Both the position numbers and the translations under genes were made by a program. 64,000 nt of DNA, from the NCBI RefSeq assembly GCF_900105315.1, contig NZ_LT629766.1:3534001-3598000 (forward strand), given 5' to 3'. The notes beneath the pieces were generated by a model, which made no database searches, was not told the origin of the DNA, and saw only the letters and a program-made list of their open reading frames with translations. Positions 25,987-34,844 of this stretch are shown one piece after another (positions within the stretch are counted from its first letter, which is position 1; each line of letters opens with the position of its first letter). The DNA comes from Brevibacterium siliguriense. Lineage in GTDB: Bacteria > Actinomycetota > Actinomycetes > Actinomycetales > Brevibacteriaceae.

Positions 25987-26759
25987 TGTCCGTCCTCGGA
26001 GGAAGCCTCCTCGGCGGGGGTGGCCAGGGGAGCCATTTCGAAACGGAGCATGGAGCGCGCCTTATCCGGGTCGAGTTCCCCGATGCCGAACGAAGGGCAC
26101 AGCTCGGTCAGCGGACAGGCTCCGCAGGCGGGTTTGCGGGAATGGCAGATGCGGCGGCCGTGGAAGATCACCCGATGCGAAAGCATGGTGAGGTCCTTCT
26201 TCGGGAACAGGGCCGCGATCTCGTGTTCGGCCTTGACCGCGTCGGTCTCCTGGGTCCAGCCGAAGCGGCGGGCCAGCCGTCCCATATGTGTGTCGACGGT
26301 CAGGCCGGGGGTGTCGAAGGCGTTGCCGAGGACGACGTTCGCGGTCTTGCGGCCGACCCCGGCGAGCTTGACGAGCTTGTCCAGGTTGTTCGGCACCTCA
26401 CCGTCGTATTCGTCGACGAGTTCGTTCGCGAGTTTGACGATGTTGCGGGCCTTCGCCCGGTAGAACCCGGTGGAGCGGATGTGCTCCTCGACCTCGATGA
26501 GGTTGGCCACGGCCAGGGCGTGAGCGTCGGGGAAGGCGGCGAAGAGACTCGGGGTGACCGAGTTGACGCGGATATCGGTGGTCTGGGCGGACAGGACGGT
26601 GGCGATGAGCAGCTGGAACGGCGTCTCGAAGTCAAGCTCGCACTTGGCGTTCGGATAAACCTCGGCGAGGATGCGATGGATCTTCCGTGCCCGGCGGGTC
26701 CGCCCCAGCGGGGTCTCCTTCGCGAATTTCCGCGCGCTCTTCTCTGCCACAGTCAACAC
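25983..26759 (-). CDS. nth: Endonuclease III (DNA glycosylase/AP lyase)
   Basis: Nth removes oxidised pyrimidines and cuts the abasic site. The 258-aa protein has the helix-hairpin-helix LVKLAGVGRKTANVVLGNAF with the catalytic Lys, the later catalytic Asp in TVDTHMGRLARR, and the 4Fe-4S ligands in a Cys-x6-Cys-x2-Cys-x5-Cys pattern (CHSRKPACGACPLTELC). GTG 26759 is used, with GGTGAG upstream. The CoA-pyrophosphatase gene follows with a 4-nt overlap. Confidence 0.96.
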   Translation of the reverse strand: MLTVAEKSARKFAKETPLGRTRRARKIHRILAEVYPNAKCELDFETPFQLLIATVLSAQTTDIRVNSVTPSLFAAFPDAHALAVANLIEVEEHIRSTGFYRAKARNIVKLANELVDEYDGEVPNNLDKLVKLAGVGRKTANVVLGNAFDTPGLTVDTHMGRLARRFGWTQETDAVKAEHEIAALFPKKDLTMLSHRVIFHGRRICHSRKPACGACPLTELCPSFGIGELDPDKARSMLRFEMAPLATPAEEASSEDGQ

Positions 26760-26966
26760 GACTCACCATCCTAATCCGTGCCCCGTCATTCCGCAGTCAT
26801 GCCCATCACACCCACGAATCATGCCCGCGGTCTCAGGTTCTGGATTTCTGCTGGAATGGCGGTGAGCGGAAGTCGTGTTGGTTGATGTGAAAGACGTTTT
26901 CGCACTGATGGGCCACACTCCCGCGTCTTTGCTGGTATCGATGCAGATGACCAGGTAGATTTGTGT

Positions 26967-26977
26967 GTGATTATCAC
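26967..26977. promoter_or_regulatory. Perfect 11-nt palindrome in the glxR leader
   Basis: GTGATTATCAC lies 16 nt before the glxR start, just upstream of its ribosome binding site. It contains the GTGA/TCAC half-sites of Crp-type operators, but the 1-nt gap is shorter than the usual 6 nt, so autoregulation is only a possibility. TAGATT just upstream (26956) may be the -10. Confidence 0.3.
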
Positions 26978-26992
26978 GACAAGGAGGAACCA

Positions 26993-27670
26993 GTGGATAT
27001 TGAAGTGGTGCGGGGCGCGACGCTCTTCGCAGGTCTGGACGATGAAGCCACCAGTGCATTGATGAAGTTCATGAACCCGCGGAGTCTCCGTCGGGGAACC
27101 GTGCTCTTCCATGAGGGCGATGCCGGTGACGAGCTCTACATCGTCTCCTCAGGCAAGCTCAAGATCGGCCGTGAGTCCTCCGACGGCCGCGAGAACTTGC
27201 TGTCCGTGGTCGGCCCCGGCGAGATCATCGGTGAGCTCAGCCTCTTCGATCCGGGCCCACGCTCGACTTCCGTCACCGCTGTGTCCCAGTCGGAGCTGCT
27301 CAGCCTCAAGCACGACGACCTCACCACCTGGCTCAACGAGCGCCCGCAGGCCGCAATGAACCTGCTCAAGGCTCTTGCCCAGCGTCTGCGCCGCACGAAC
27401 GAGACCGTCGGCGACCTCGTCTTCTCCGATGTGCCCGGCCGCGTCGCCAAGGCGCTGCTCGACCTGGCCGCCCGCTTCTCGAAGCCAGCTCCCGACGGTG
27501 TGCTCGTCGCTCACGACCTCACCCAGGAAGAGCTTGCTCAGCTCGTCGGTGCTTCCCGTGAGACCGTGAACAAGGCGCTGGCCGACTTCGCCGCCCGCGG
27601 CTTCATCCGCCTCGAGGCCCGCTCCGTCGTCATCCTCGACATGGACCGGATGCGCAACCGCGCCCGCTGA
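26993..27670 (+). CDS. glxR: Crp/Fnr family global regulator (GlxR-like)
   Basis: This is a cAMP-receptor-type transcription factor, the actinobacterial Crp. In 225 aa: a cyclic-nucleotide domain with TVLFHEGDAGDELYIVSSGK and the phosphate-binding cassette GEIIGELSLFDPGPRSTSV near residues 80-97, and a winged helix with LTQEELAQLVGASRETVNKA near 173-192. GTG 26993 was chosen because GGAGGAACCA stands directly upstream; the frame opens earlier but without a ribosome binding site. Its position next to nth is typical for actinobacteria. It probably controls carbon metabolism genes, acs being a usual target in relatives. Confidence 0.93.
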   Translation: MDIEVVRGATLFAGLDDEATSALMKFMNPRSLRRGTVLFHEGDAGDELYIVSSGKLKIGRESSDGRENLLSVVGPGEIIGELSLFDPGPRSTSVTAVSQSELLSLKHDDLTTWLNERPQAAMNLLKALAQRLRRTNETVGDLVFSDVPGRVAKALLDLAARFSKPAPDGVLVAHDLTQEELAQLVGASRETVNKALADFAARGFIRLEARSVVILDMDRMRNRAR

Positions 27671-27718
27671 TCCTCCCAGCGACGTCCGGCCGCTGAGGCC
27701 GCGTGGACGCCGCGATGA

Positions 27719-27753
27719 AAGGACGCCCTAGCCGATTCGGCTGGGGCGTCCTT
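27719..27753. terminator. Bidirectional terminator between glxR and the MBL gene
   Basis: Arms 27719-27728 and 27744-27753 (AAGGACGCCC/GGGCGTCCTT) enclose a smaller GCCG/CGGC hairpin. It lies between convergent genes. Confidence 0.8.
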
Positions 27754-27801
27754 CGTGTTCGTGCAGAACTCGGGAGCGTTGAGCGTGGTCCTCTGCGGGG
27801 C

Positions 27802-28569
27802 TCAGGCGTCGTCGGCGGCGGGCAGGGCGCCGAGAAAGGCCAGCTGGGCCTTGACGATCTGCTCGGCAGCGGGGCGCACACTCGGGTCGACGTCGTGGTA
27901 GACGATGTCGCAGACCTCCGAGGCGGTGCTCGCCCCCTGCCCGAGTGCTGCCTTGACCTGCTCGACGCGTTCGAGTCGGTGGGAACGGTAGTAGTCGATC
28001 ACCTCGGAGGGGGCGTCGATGCGCTCACCGTGAGCCGGCTCGATGATCGCGAACTCACCGGCGTCGAGCAGCTCCTTCAACCGGTCGAGGGAGTTCAGAT
28101 AGTCGCGCAGGGACCCTTCCGGGTGTGTGACGATCGTTGTCCCCTCCCCCAGGATCGTGTCGCCGCTGTAGAGGGCTCCGGCGTGGATGAGGCTGATGCT
28201 GTCGCTCGTGTGTCCGGGAGTGGCGACGACGCTCAGAACATCGGCCGGGGAGCTGCCGAAGGTGATCTCATCGCCGTCTTTCACCGGATCGGCATGGCGG
28301 GCGAAACGTTCGAGCACGGCGAACACGGGCACCTCGGGAGCCCACTGCTCGATGCTTCCGAGCATCTCGGAATGGTCCGCGTGCTGGTGGGTGAGAACGA
28401 TCGCTGTCAGATCACGGTCGGCCACCACGGCGAGGAAGGCCCGCCGGTGGTCGGCCATCTCCGGACCGGGATCGATGACGACCGCGGTAGCGTCGTCCTG
28501 GCTGGTGAGCACGTAGGTGTTCGTTCCGGTCAGGGTCATCGGTCCGGGGTTGTTCGCACGGATTCTCAT
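27802..28569 (-). CDS. MBL-fold metallo-hydrolase (LACTB2-like)
   Basis: The 255-aa metallo-beta-lactamase-fold hydrolase has the zinc motif LTHQHADHSE near residue 59, VVATPGHTSDSIS with the third His, the bridging Asp in LYSGDTILG, and a final PAHGE. A C-terminal helical domain makes it like LACTB2-type proteins, which act as nucleases or thioesterases; the substrate here is unknown. The start overlaps the NUDIX stop as ATGA. It is the last gene of the DUF4177-ridA-NUDIX-MBL operon. Confidence 0.87.
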   Translation of the reverse strand: MRIRANNPGPMTLTGTNTYVLTSQDDATAVVIDPGPEMADHRRAFLAVVADRDLTAIVLTHQHADHSEMLGSIEQWAPEVPVFAVLERFARHADPVKDGDEITFGSSPADVLSVVATPGHTSDSISLIHAGALYSGDTILGEGTTIVTHPEGSLRDYLNSLDRLKELLDAGEFAIIEPAHGERIDAPSEVIDYYRSHRLERVEQVKAALGQGASTASEVCDIVYHDVDPSVRPAAEQIVKAQLAFLGALPAADDA

Positions 28570-29540
28570 GAGTCGTCGCTCTCCTCGTCTGTCGTTTCGT
28601 CATCTGCGTCGCCGCTGAATGTCAGAAAACCGGGGCTCTGGTCGTTGTCGGTCTCGCCGACGGCCACGGCTCGATCACGCAGGCTGCCTTTGCTGTGGGG
28701 GTCCTTGCCCGTGTGGATGACGACTTTCCAATCGCCGTCGTCGTCGATGATCTCCGGACGCAGCGGGTGGACGTTGCGGATCTGTGCCATGGCCGCGCCC
28801 ACGGTCGGGACCTCGGCAAGGCTTTCGACGATGATGCGGGCGGCCGCACTGATGCGGTTGGGATCTCCTCCCACCTCGGCGAGGATCTGGCCAGGGCTTT
28901 TCCACCCGGCGGAGGTCTCGTTCGGTGACAGGAAGTCGACGTCCTGGCCGAAGGGCACGGTGGCAATGAAGTAGGTGGTGTCGAACCGGTGCAGCTGGGT
29001 GGGAGTGTTGATCCAGCGCAGCCACGGTTTGCACAGGTCGGGGCGCAGGCGCAGGTCGCGGTCACGCAGGACCTGTGACCAGGACACTTCGTTCGAGAAC
29101 AGCCTCGAGCGGGTGGTGTGCCAGTCCGTCTGCGGTGCGGCCACGATCTCGCGGTCGACATCCTCGGCAAGCAGAATTCCGGTGGCGGCGAAGGTGATGC
29201 GGGCGGCCGCGGAGAAGTGGTGGAGAGCGCGGGATTTGTTCTCGATGCTCAGCGCACGCGCGCACCGGGCCGAATTCCATCCGGCCAAAGGCAGCTTCCG
29301 CACATCTCCCGGGCGCAGGCTGCTGGTGGGGAATGCCCACCGGTTGCGGTCCTCGACGCCGCGGGCGTCGAGCTGCCGGGTGATGAAGAGCTCCAGCCCG
29401 TCTGCGGAGTCTCGGATCAGCACGATCGCCGAGGTGGGGCGCGGGGCTTCGGGGACGGGCCACCGTCCGTCGGACTGCCAGTGGTCGAGCAGCCACCGCA
29501 GTTCCGACGAGACGGGAAGAGTGCGTCCGCTAAGCGGCAT
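28566..29540 (-). CDS. NUDIX-like hydrolase
   Basis: The 324-aa protein resembles the NUDIX proteins that lie between ridA and an MBL gene in many actinobacteria. AIVLIRDSADGLELFITRQL near residue 39 is a NUDIX first strand, but the canonical box GX5EX7REUXEEXGU is not complete; a FAATGILLAEDV segment stands where its second half should be. It may be inactive or act on an unusual substrate. ATG 29540 was chosen (it overlaps the ridA end by 11 nt, GAGG upstream); the frame is open further but the added residues are a shadow of ridA. Confidence 0.7.
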   Translation of the reverse strand: MPLSGRTLPVSSELRWLLDHWQSDGRWPVPEAPRPTSAIVLIRDSADGLELFITRQLDARGVEDRNRWAFPTSSLRPGDVRKLPLAGWNSARCARALSIENKSRALHHFSAAARITFAATGILLAEDVDREIVAAPQTDWHTTRSRLFSNEVSWSQVLRDRDLRLRPDLCKPWLRWINTPTQLHRFDTTYFIATVPFGQDVDFLSPNETSAGWKSPGQILAEVGGDPNRISAAARIIVESLAEVPTVGAAMAQIRNVHPLRPEIIDDDGDWKVVIHTGKDPHSKGSLRDRAVAVGETDNDQSPGFLTFSGDADDETTDEESDDS

Positions 29541-30003
29541 CGCCCGAGACCTCGACGATGACCTCGACCTCGACGGGCGTGCCCAACGGCAGAGTGTTGA
29601 CACCGACGGCGCTGCGGGCGTGCTGCCCGCGGTCTCCGAAGATCTCACCGTACAGCTCGGACACGCCGTTGATGACGGCCGGCTGCTGGGTGAAGTCATC
29701 AGCGGAGTTGACGAAGCCGGTGACCTTGACGATGCGCACGATATTGTCGAGGTCACCGATCACTCCGGCGATGGCGGCCAGAGCGTTGAGCCCGGCGGTG
29801 CGTGCCAGCTGGTAGCCGGTGTCGAGGTCGACATCCGTGCCCAGGTGACCGGTGGCGGGCAGCTTGCCGTCGACGACAGGCAGCTGGCCGGAGGTATAGA
29901 CGTAGTTCCCGGTGCGCAGCGCGGGGACGTAGGCTCCGGCTGGTGTGGCGATCTCGGGCAGTTCGAGGCCGAGTTCGGTGAGACGCTCAAGGGTCTTCGA
30001 CAT
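29530..30003 (-). CDS. RidA family protein (enamine/imine deaminase type)
   Basis: RidA proteins hydrolyse reactive enamines or imines from PLP enzymes. The 157-aa protein carries YVPALRTGNYVYTSGQLP, GYQLARTAGLNALAAIAG and a C-terminal VEVEVIVEVSG, the usual trimeric fold. The expected Arg near the catalytic loop is not present in the usual position (ARSAVGVNTLPLGTPVEVE), so it may belong to a RidA subgroup other than the archetype. AAGAAGGATC precedes ATG 30003. Confidence 0.85.
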   Translation of the reverse strand: MSKTLERLTELGLELPEIATPAGAYVPALRTGNYVYTSGQLPVVDGKLPATGHLGTDVDLDTGYQLARTAGLNALAAIAGVIGDLDNIVRIVKVTGFVNSADDFTQQPAVINGVSELYGEIFGDRGQHARSAVGVNTLPLGTPVEVEVIVEVSGDAA

Positions 30004-30051
30004 GATCCTTCTTTCGGTGAGTTCGGGTGTCAGCGGTCCAGCCGGTTCAGC

Positions 30052-30207
30052 TCATTCCTTGGGGCGCTTGAGGTAGGCCACTAGTCCGTTGTTGTCCGGG
30101 CCGGGAACGACCTGCACGAGTTCGTATCCGTCTTCGCCCCACTGGTCGAGGATCTGCTTCGTCGCATGGACGATGAGCGGCACGGTGACGTATTCCCACT
30201 TGGTCAT
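30052..30207 (-). CDS. Small DUF4177-type protein
   Basis: This 51-aa gene reads MTKWEYVTVPLIVHATKQIL, then DQWGEDGYELVQVVPGP and a YLKRPKE end. The WEY start and the GEDGYEL motif are typical of DUF4177 proteins of 50-60 residues of unknown function. GAGGAGAATC before ATG 30207 is a strong ribosome binding site. It is the first gene of the operon with ridA, 48 nt upstream of it. Confidence 0.85.
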   Translation of the reverse strand: MTKWEYVTVPLIVHATKQILDQWGEDGYELVQVVPGPDNNGLVAYLKRPKE

Positions 30208-30391
30208 GATTCTCCTCAGTTATCGGTGCGTCGCCGAGGCGGTCCGGAGGTGATCCGGGGTGCTGGCCATTCCCTGTGAGCGACGACGCTGGTCCGTTCC
30301 CCACACTAGCCCAGACCGGGTGGACCGGGCACCTGCGTTCCGAGATGGTCGTGAGACTGTGATCGAGCGATTGCGGGCCGCTGGCAGACGG

Positions 30392-30436
30392 GACGGCGAA
30401 GGCGGGGAGGATCTGGTCCTCCCCGCCTTCGCCGTC
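30392..30436. terminator. Strong terminator after the PBP gene, 20-bp perfect stem
   Basis: Positions 30392-30411 pair perfectly with 30417-30436 around a 5-nt loop (TCTGG). It ends the leftward PBP transcript before the DUF4177 promoter. The remainder of the 279-nt gap includes one GCCGAGGCGG motif (30233). Confidence 0.88.
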
Positions 30437-30486
30437 GTGATGTCCGGTGGGTTCTCACGGCCGGTCACGGCCGGTATCTCATCGGC

Positions 30487-32847
30487 TCAGTTGCCGCCGA
30501 GGCCGGGCGCCTCACCGCCGCCGTCGCTGCCTCCGTTGTCGCCGTTGTTGTCGCCGCCTCCGTTGTTGCCGGAGTTGCCGCCGCCTCCGTTGCCACCGCC
30601 GCCGTTGCCGGAGTTGCCGCCGCCTCCGCCGTTGCCAGAGTTGCCGCCGCCTCCGCCGCCGGTTCCGCTGCCGCCTGTGGACGAACCGCCACCGCCGCCA
30701 GAGCCGCCGCCGGAGAAGTACTTGCTGCTGGGCTTCGGGAAGCCGGTATTGCCTTTGGTCTCCTTTACCGCTTGGCTCATGTACGCTTGCCAGGTCTTAC
30801 CGGAGATCGTCGCACCGTAGATGTGGCCTCTGACGGCGCCGGCGCCGTTCGTGCGCCAGTCGCGAGTACCGCCCGGATCGCCGGTCCAGACCGCGGTCGA
30901 CAGCGTCTTTGTGAATCCGAGCAGCCACGTGTGACCGACCTCGAAGTTCGTCGTACCAGTCTTGGCACCCGCCGGAACTCCGATCTTCAGCGAGCTTGTC
31001 GTGCCACCGTTGAACGTCTGTGACAGTGCGTAAGCGACGCCCTTGGCCACTTCCTTGTCCAGCACGCGCTTGCAACCCTCGCCCGGCAGATCAAGCTTCT
31101 TGCCGTTGCGGTCCTTGATCTCTGTGATCGGTTTCGGTCCGCAGAACTCGCCTTCGTTTGCGAACGTCGCATACGCTGCGGCCATGGCGATCGGGGTCGT
31201 CTCCGTCGTACCGAGGATCGACGACGGCGACAGTGCCTGGATAAAGCCCTGCTTGTTCTTGTAATCGAGGGGTTCGCCACTGCCGTAGCGAATACCCAAA
31301 TCCATTGCAGCGTCCAGGATGTCGCACATGTTCATCTGGTTGCCCATGGCTGCGTAGCCCGTGTTGACGGACTTCTTCGTCGCCTCCAGCGCGGTCATCG
31401 AGCCCCTGCCTTCACCGTCTGCGGCGTTGTTCGGGTCCCAGTCTCCGGCCATACTCGGGCAACCGTCGTACTTCCACGAGCTGGCCGGGAAGTTACGTTT
31501 CGTGGCATTGACAGTGGTGTTGAGGCTCTTGCCTTCCCTCAACCAGGCCGTCAGGACGAAGGGCTTCCACGTTGAACCGACCTGGAAGCCACCGCCGCCG
31601 TTGTGCTTCTTGTCAACGGTGTAGTTGATCGAGGTCTTTTTGTTCTTATCCTTCTTCTTGACCTCTCCTGCAGTGTATTCACGGTTCTCGGCCATGGCGA
31701 TCACCTCACCGGTGCCCGGTTCGATGGTCACCAGCGCATGGCCGGCTCCCGAGGGATCGCCTACGGGAACCCGCTTTTTGATCTCTTTGTCCGCAATCTT
31801 CTGGATATCGGGATCGAGGCTGGTCTTGATCGTCAGACCGCCACGTTGGAGGAAGGCCAGCCGTTCATCGGCGGTGTCGCCGAACGTCTCGTCGTTCATG
31901 ATGACATTCTGGACATAGTTGCAGAAGAACTCGCCCTTGCTCTTGGCTGCCGAACAGCCGTTCGGGGTCTCGTGCAGGTCGAGGTCGAGGTCGGTCTTGA
32001 CAGCTTTGTCGTATTCCTTCTGCGTGATGTGGTCGTATTTGAGCATCTGTCCGAGCACGGTGTTGCGACGCTTGAGCACCTGATCTGGGAACCGCTGCGG
32101 GTTGAATGCCGAAGGGTTCTGAACGATTCCGGCGAGCATCGCCGACTGCTGGATATTGAGGTCCTTGGCGTGGATGCCCCAATATCGGTAGGCGGCCGCT
32201 TCGACGCCGTAGACGTTCGGGGAGCCCGAATAGTTGTTGATGTTCATATAGCGGTTGAGGATTTCCTTCTTGTCGTACTTCTTCTCAACCGCGACAGCGA
32301 GTTTGGCTTCGCGCAGTTTGCGCGCATAGCCGGCTGTGCCATCGGATTCCTTCGCCGCTGCCACACCTTCGGCGTCTTCCTCGGCGTGCGCGTTCTCAGC
32401 GAGCACGTTCTTCACATACTGCTGTGTCAGCGTCGATCCGCCCTGAGTCGTCGAGGACACCATATTGTGTACCGCCGCACGCGCGATGCCCTCGATGTCG
32501 ACGCCGCCGTGTTCGAAGTACCGGTAGTCCTCGACAGCGATCGTTGCGTTCTGCATATCCTGCGAGATCTTATCCAACGGAACCTCCTGGCGGTTCTGCC
32601 AGTAGAATTCCGCAAGCTCGGACCCGTCGGAGGCAAGCATCGTCGACTTCTCGCCCAGGTCCTTGATCTCCAAGGTCGCGGGAAGTGAATCGAAGATCTC
32701 GACAGCACTGTTCGCGCTGGCTGTTGCGACGCCGACGCCGGGAATGGCCAGACCGGCAGCGACGATTCCCGCCACCGCACTGACGGCCACGAACTGCATG
32801 AACGCGCCCATTTTGGTGGGTGGGGCGTTTGACTCAGGAGACACCAT
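30487..32847 (-). CDS. Class A penicillin-binding protein (transglycosylase/transpeptidase)
   Basis: This bifunctional peptidoglycan synthase has 786 aa. An N-terminal membrane helix lies near residues 14-42. The GT51 domain has the catalytic Glu in ATIAVEDYRYFEHGGVD near 102 and GGSTLTQQYVKN. The transpeptidase domain has GSTWKPF (active Ser-x-x-Lys near 423), TKKSVNTGYA and GAKTGTT near 627. The last 75 residues are almost only Gly, Ser, Asn and Thr, an outward flexible tail. ATG 32847 lacks a ribosome binding site; TAAACT lies 7 nt before it, so the mRNA may be leaderless. It is orthologous in position to actinobacterial ponA-type genes near glxR. Confidence 0.95.
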   Translation of the reverse strand: MVSPESNAPPTKMGAFMQFVAVSAVAGIVAAGLAIPGVGVATASANSAVEIFDSLPATLEIKDLGEKSTMLASDGSELAEFYWQNRQEVPLDKISQDMQNATIAVEDYRYFEHGGVDIEGIARAAVHNMVSSTTQGGSTLTQQYVKNVLAENAHAEEDAEGVAAAKESDGTAGYARKLREAKLAVAVEKKYDKKEILNRYMNINNYSGSPNVYGVEAAAYRYWGIHAKDLNIQQSAMLAGIVQNPSAFNPQRFPDQVLKRRNTVLGQMLKYDHITQKEYDKAVKTDLDLDLHETPNGCSAAKSKGEFFCNYVQNVIMNDETFGDTADERLAFLQRGGLTIKTSLDPDIQKIADKEIKKRVPVGDPSGAGHALVTIEPGTGEVIAMAENREYTAGEVKKKDKNKKTSINYTVDKKHNGGGGFQVGSTWKPFVLTAWLREGKSLNTTVNATKRNFPASSWKYDGCPSMAGDWDPNNAADGEGRGSMTALEATKKSVNTGYAAMGNQMNMCDILDAAMDLGIRYGSGEPLDYKNKQGFIQALSPSSILGTTETTPIAMAAAYATFANEGEFCGPKPITEIKDRNGKKLDLPGEGCKRVLDKEVAKGVAYALSQTFNGGTTSSLKIGVPAGAKTGTTNFEVGHTWLLGFTKTLSTAVWTGDPGGTRDWRTNGAGAVRGHIYGATISGKTWQAYMSQAVKETKGNTGFPKPSSKYFSGGGSGGGGGSSTGGSGTGGGGGGNSGNGGGGGNSGNGGGGNGGGGNSGNNGGGDNNGDNGGSDGGGEAPGLGGN

Positions 32848-32902
32848 GATAGCCAGTTTAACGAATTCGCCTTGTGCAATTCTTCAGAAATCGCTGAACG
32901 GA

Positions 32903-33850
32903 CTAGGCCTTCGCGACGAGTTCCAAGACGCTGACTTCCGGTCGGCAGGCGAAACGCACTGGTGAGTACGGTGAGAAGCCGAGTCCCGCAGAGATGGCGA
33001 CGAGACTCTTACGGTACGGGAAAACTCCGCGTGCGCGTGTCCGATCGAGGTCGCAGTTTGTCACCGGCGCACCCCAGAAAGGCACACGGATCTGTCCGCC
33101 GTGCGTGTGTCCGGCCAAGATGAGATCCGCCCCCGCCGAGGCAAACGCCTCCAAGGTCCGCGAATACGGGGCATGCGTGACGCCGACCTTGAGCCCGGCC
33201 TCGGGTTCGAACCGCGGATGTTCGAGGACGCCTTCGCCTGGTCCTCCCCCGCTCCATCGGATCCGGTCTCGGTCGATATGGGCGTCGCCGAGCCCGGTGA
33301 AGTGGATCCGGGTGCCTTTGATCGTCAGGGCCGCCTCGGTGTTGTCGAGGAAATGCCATCCCTGAACACCAGCGGCGGAGCCCGAATCGGACGTCGGCTC
33401 TTCGAACCCGCGCACGAGGGCCTTGACGTCGAGGTCGGGGTTCACTCGATGTTTGACCTGGGACGGTGAGCGCAGATACTTCGCAGGGTTCTTCGCCTGC
33501 GGGGAGAAGAAGTCATTCGACCCGAGGACGAAGACACCGGGAGTGTCGAGCAGTCCCGAGAAGACGTCGAGGACTTCGGGCACGATATCGGCGGAGAGGT
33601 TGTCGCCGGTGTTGACCACAAGATCGGGCTCCAGACGAGTGAGCGCTTTGACCCAGGCGGCACGGTGTTGCTGCCAGGGCGCCAGATGGAGGTCGGCGAC
33701 GTGGAGAACTCGGATGTTCTTCGCGCCTGCCGGCAGGATCGGCAGGGTGTGACGGCGGATGGCGAAGAGATGCGGTTCGATGACCGCACCCCAGATTCCG
33801 GCGGCCGCGGGGACGACGAGAGCACCGGCGAGGAGAGCGCGCTTCTTCAT
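32903..33850 (-). CDS. Metallophosphoesterase
   Basis: This calcineurin-like phosphoesterase has 315 aa. After an N-terminal membrane anchor or signal (LLAGALVVPAAAGIWGAV) come the metal motifs VLHVADLHLAPWQQ, LVVNTGDNL, FVLGSNDFF, THAPY and ILAGHTHGGQIR. This set is like YkuE-type proteins, which may act on lipid-linked substrates outside the membrane. ATG 33850 was chosen; an upstream ATG (33874) lies inside the long palindrome and is unlikely. The PBP gene follows 55 nt downstream in the same direction, so a cell-wall link is plausible but not shown. Confidence 0.87.
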   Translation of the reverse strand: MKKRALLAGALVVPAAAGIWGAVIEPHLFAIRRHTLPILPAGAKNIRVLHVADLHLAPWQQHRAAWVKALTRLEPDLVVNTGDNLSADIVPEVLDVFSGLLDTPGVFVLGSNDFFSPQAKNPAKYLRSPSQVKHRVNPDLDVKALVRGFEEPTSDSGSAAGVQGWHFLDNTEAALTIKGTRIHFTGLGDAHIDRDRIRWSGGGPGEGVLEHPRFEPEAGLKVGVTHAPYSRTLEAFASAGADLILAGHTHGGQIRVPFWGAPVTNCDLDRTRARGVFPYRKSLVAISAGLGFSPYSPVRFACRPEVSVLELVAKA

Positions 33851-33872
33851 TCCCCCAACTCTATCCGCTCCC

Positions 33873-33936
33873 ATTGCTACCTGACGGCGGCTCAGATACC
33901 TCGCGCGAGGTATCTGAGCCGCCGTCAGGTAGCAAT
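33873..33936. repeat. Perfect 64-bp palindrome, family 1
   Basis: Arms 33873-33904 and 33905-33936 are exact reverse complements with no loop. The outer arm reads ATTGCTACCTGACGGCGGC. On the minus strand it begins at the last base of the permease TAA stop and ends 22 nt before the metallophosphoesterase start. A second member is at 52476-52553. Confidence 0.95.
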
Positions 33937-34844
33937 TAGGGGGTGGGGATGGGGGTGTTGTGCTCTTCTGCCGCACGGTGGGCGCGGCGACGGTGCAGGG
34001 ATTTCATGCGGCGACCGCCGACGAGCCGGCAGATGACGTAGATGAGGAACGAGATCGTCGTGACGAATGGGCTGATCGGCACCACCGGCGAGCCGAGCGC
34101 GATGAGGATGCCGCCGACCGAGGCAGTGACGGCGAAGATCATGCTGAGCACCGGCACCCACACCGGGGAGGCCGAGAGCTGAGTCGCCGCGGCTGCCGGA
34201 GTGATGAGCAGCGCGAGCACGAGGAGGACCCCGACGACCTGCACGCTCAGCGCCACGGCGAGTCCGAGAGTGAGCATGAAGATGATGGTGAGCACACTGA
34301 CCGGCACGCCCTTGGCCCGAGCCACTTCGGGGTCGAGGCTTGCGAACATGAGCGGACGCCACACGATCGCCAGGACCACGAGCACGGCGAGGGCGCAGAT
34401 GATGAGGGTGAGGATCTGGCCGGGGGTGATAGCGACGATCTGGCCGGTGAGCAGCCCGAATTTGCTTGCCGCTCGCCCGTCGTAGAGGGCCAGGAAGAGG
34501 ATCGCCAGGCCCAGACCGAAGGGCATGAGGACGCCGATGATCGCGTTCTTCTCCGAATCTTTGGCCCCACCGACGCCGATGATGAGTGCAGCGACGACAG
34601 ATCCGACGATCGACCCGGTCACGACGTCGAAGCCGATGAGCAGGGCGAAGGCGGCACCGGCGAAGGAGAGTTCGGAGACTCCGTGGACGGCGAAGGGAAT
34701 GTCGCGGGCCATGACGAAGACGCTGATGAGACCCCCGACGACACCCAAGAGTGCCGCGGCGATGAGCGAATTGGCCAACAGCGCGACCAGCTCGCCGTAG
34801 TCCTCAAAGGTGAAGAGGTTGGCAAAGATCTCAGGAATGCTCAT
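33936..34844 (-). CDS. Zinc/manganese ABC transporter permease (ABC-3 family)
   Basis: This integral membrane subunit (302 aa) has eight or nine helices and the ABC-3 signatures VHGVSELSFAGAAFALLIG near residue 55 and VQVVGVLLVLALLITPAAAA near 200. A basic cytoplasmic tail with a His/Arg stretch follows. The start overlaps the ATPase stop as ATGA. Its TAA stop forms the edge of the 64-bp palindrome. Confidence 0.92.
   Translation of the reverse strand: MSIPEIFANLFTFEDYGELVALLANSLIAAALLGVVGGLISVFVMARDIPFAVHGVSELSFAGAAFALLIGFDVVTGSIVGSVVAALIIGVGGAKDSEKNAIIGVLMPFGLGLAILFLALYDGRAASKFGLLTGQIVAITPGQILTLIICALAVLVVLAIVWRPLMFASLDPEVARAKGVPVSVLTIIFMLTLGLAVALSVQVVGVLLVLALLITPAAAATQLSASPVWVPVLSMIFAVTASVGGILIALGSPVVPISPFVTTISFLIYVICRLVGGRRMKSLHRRRAHRAAEEHNTPIPTP

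Noticed and set aside
30490..30720. CRISPR-like short repeats
   Set aside because: The repetition is Gly codons of the PBP tail, without spacers of even length or direct repeats of 25-40 bp.
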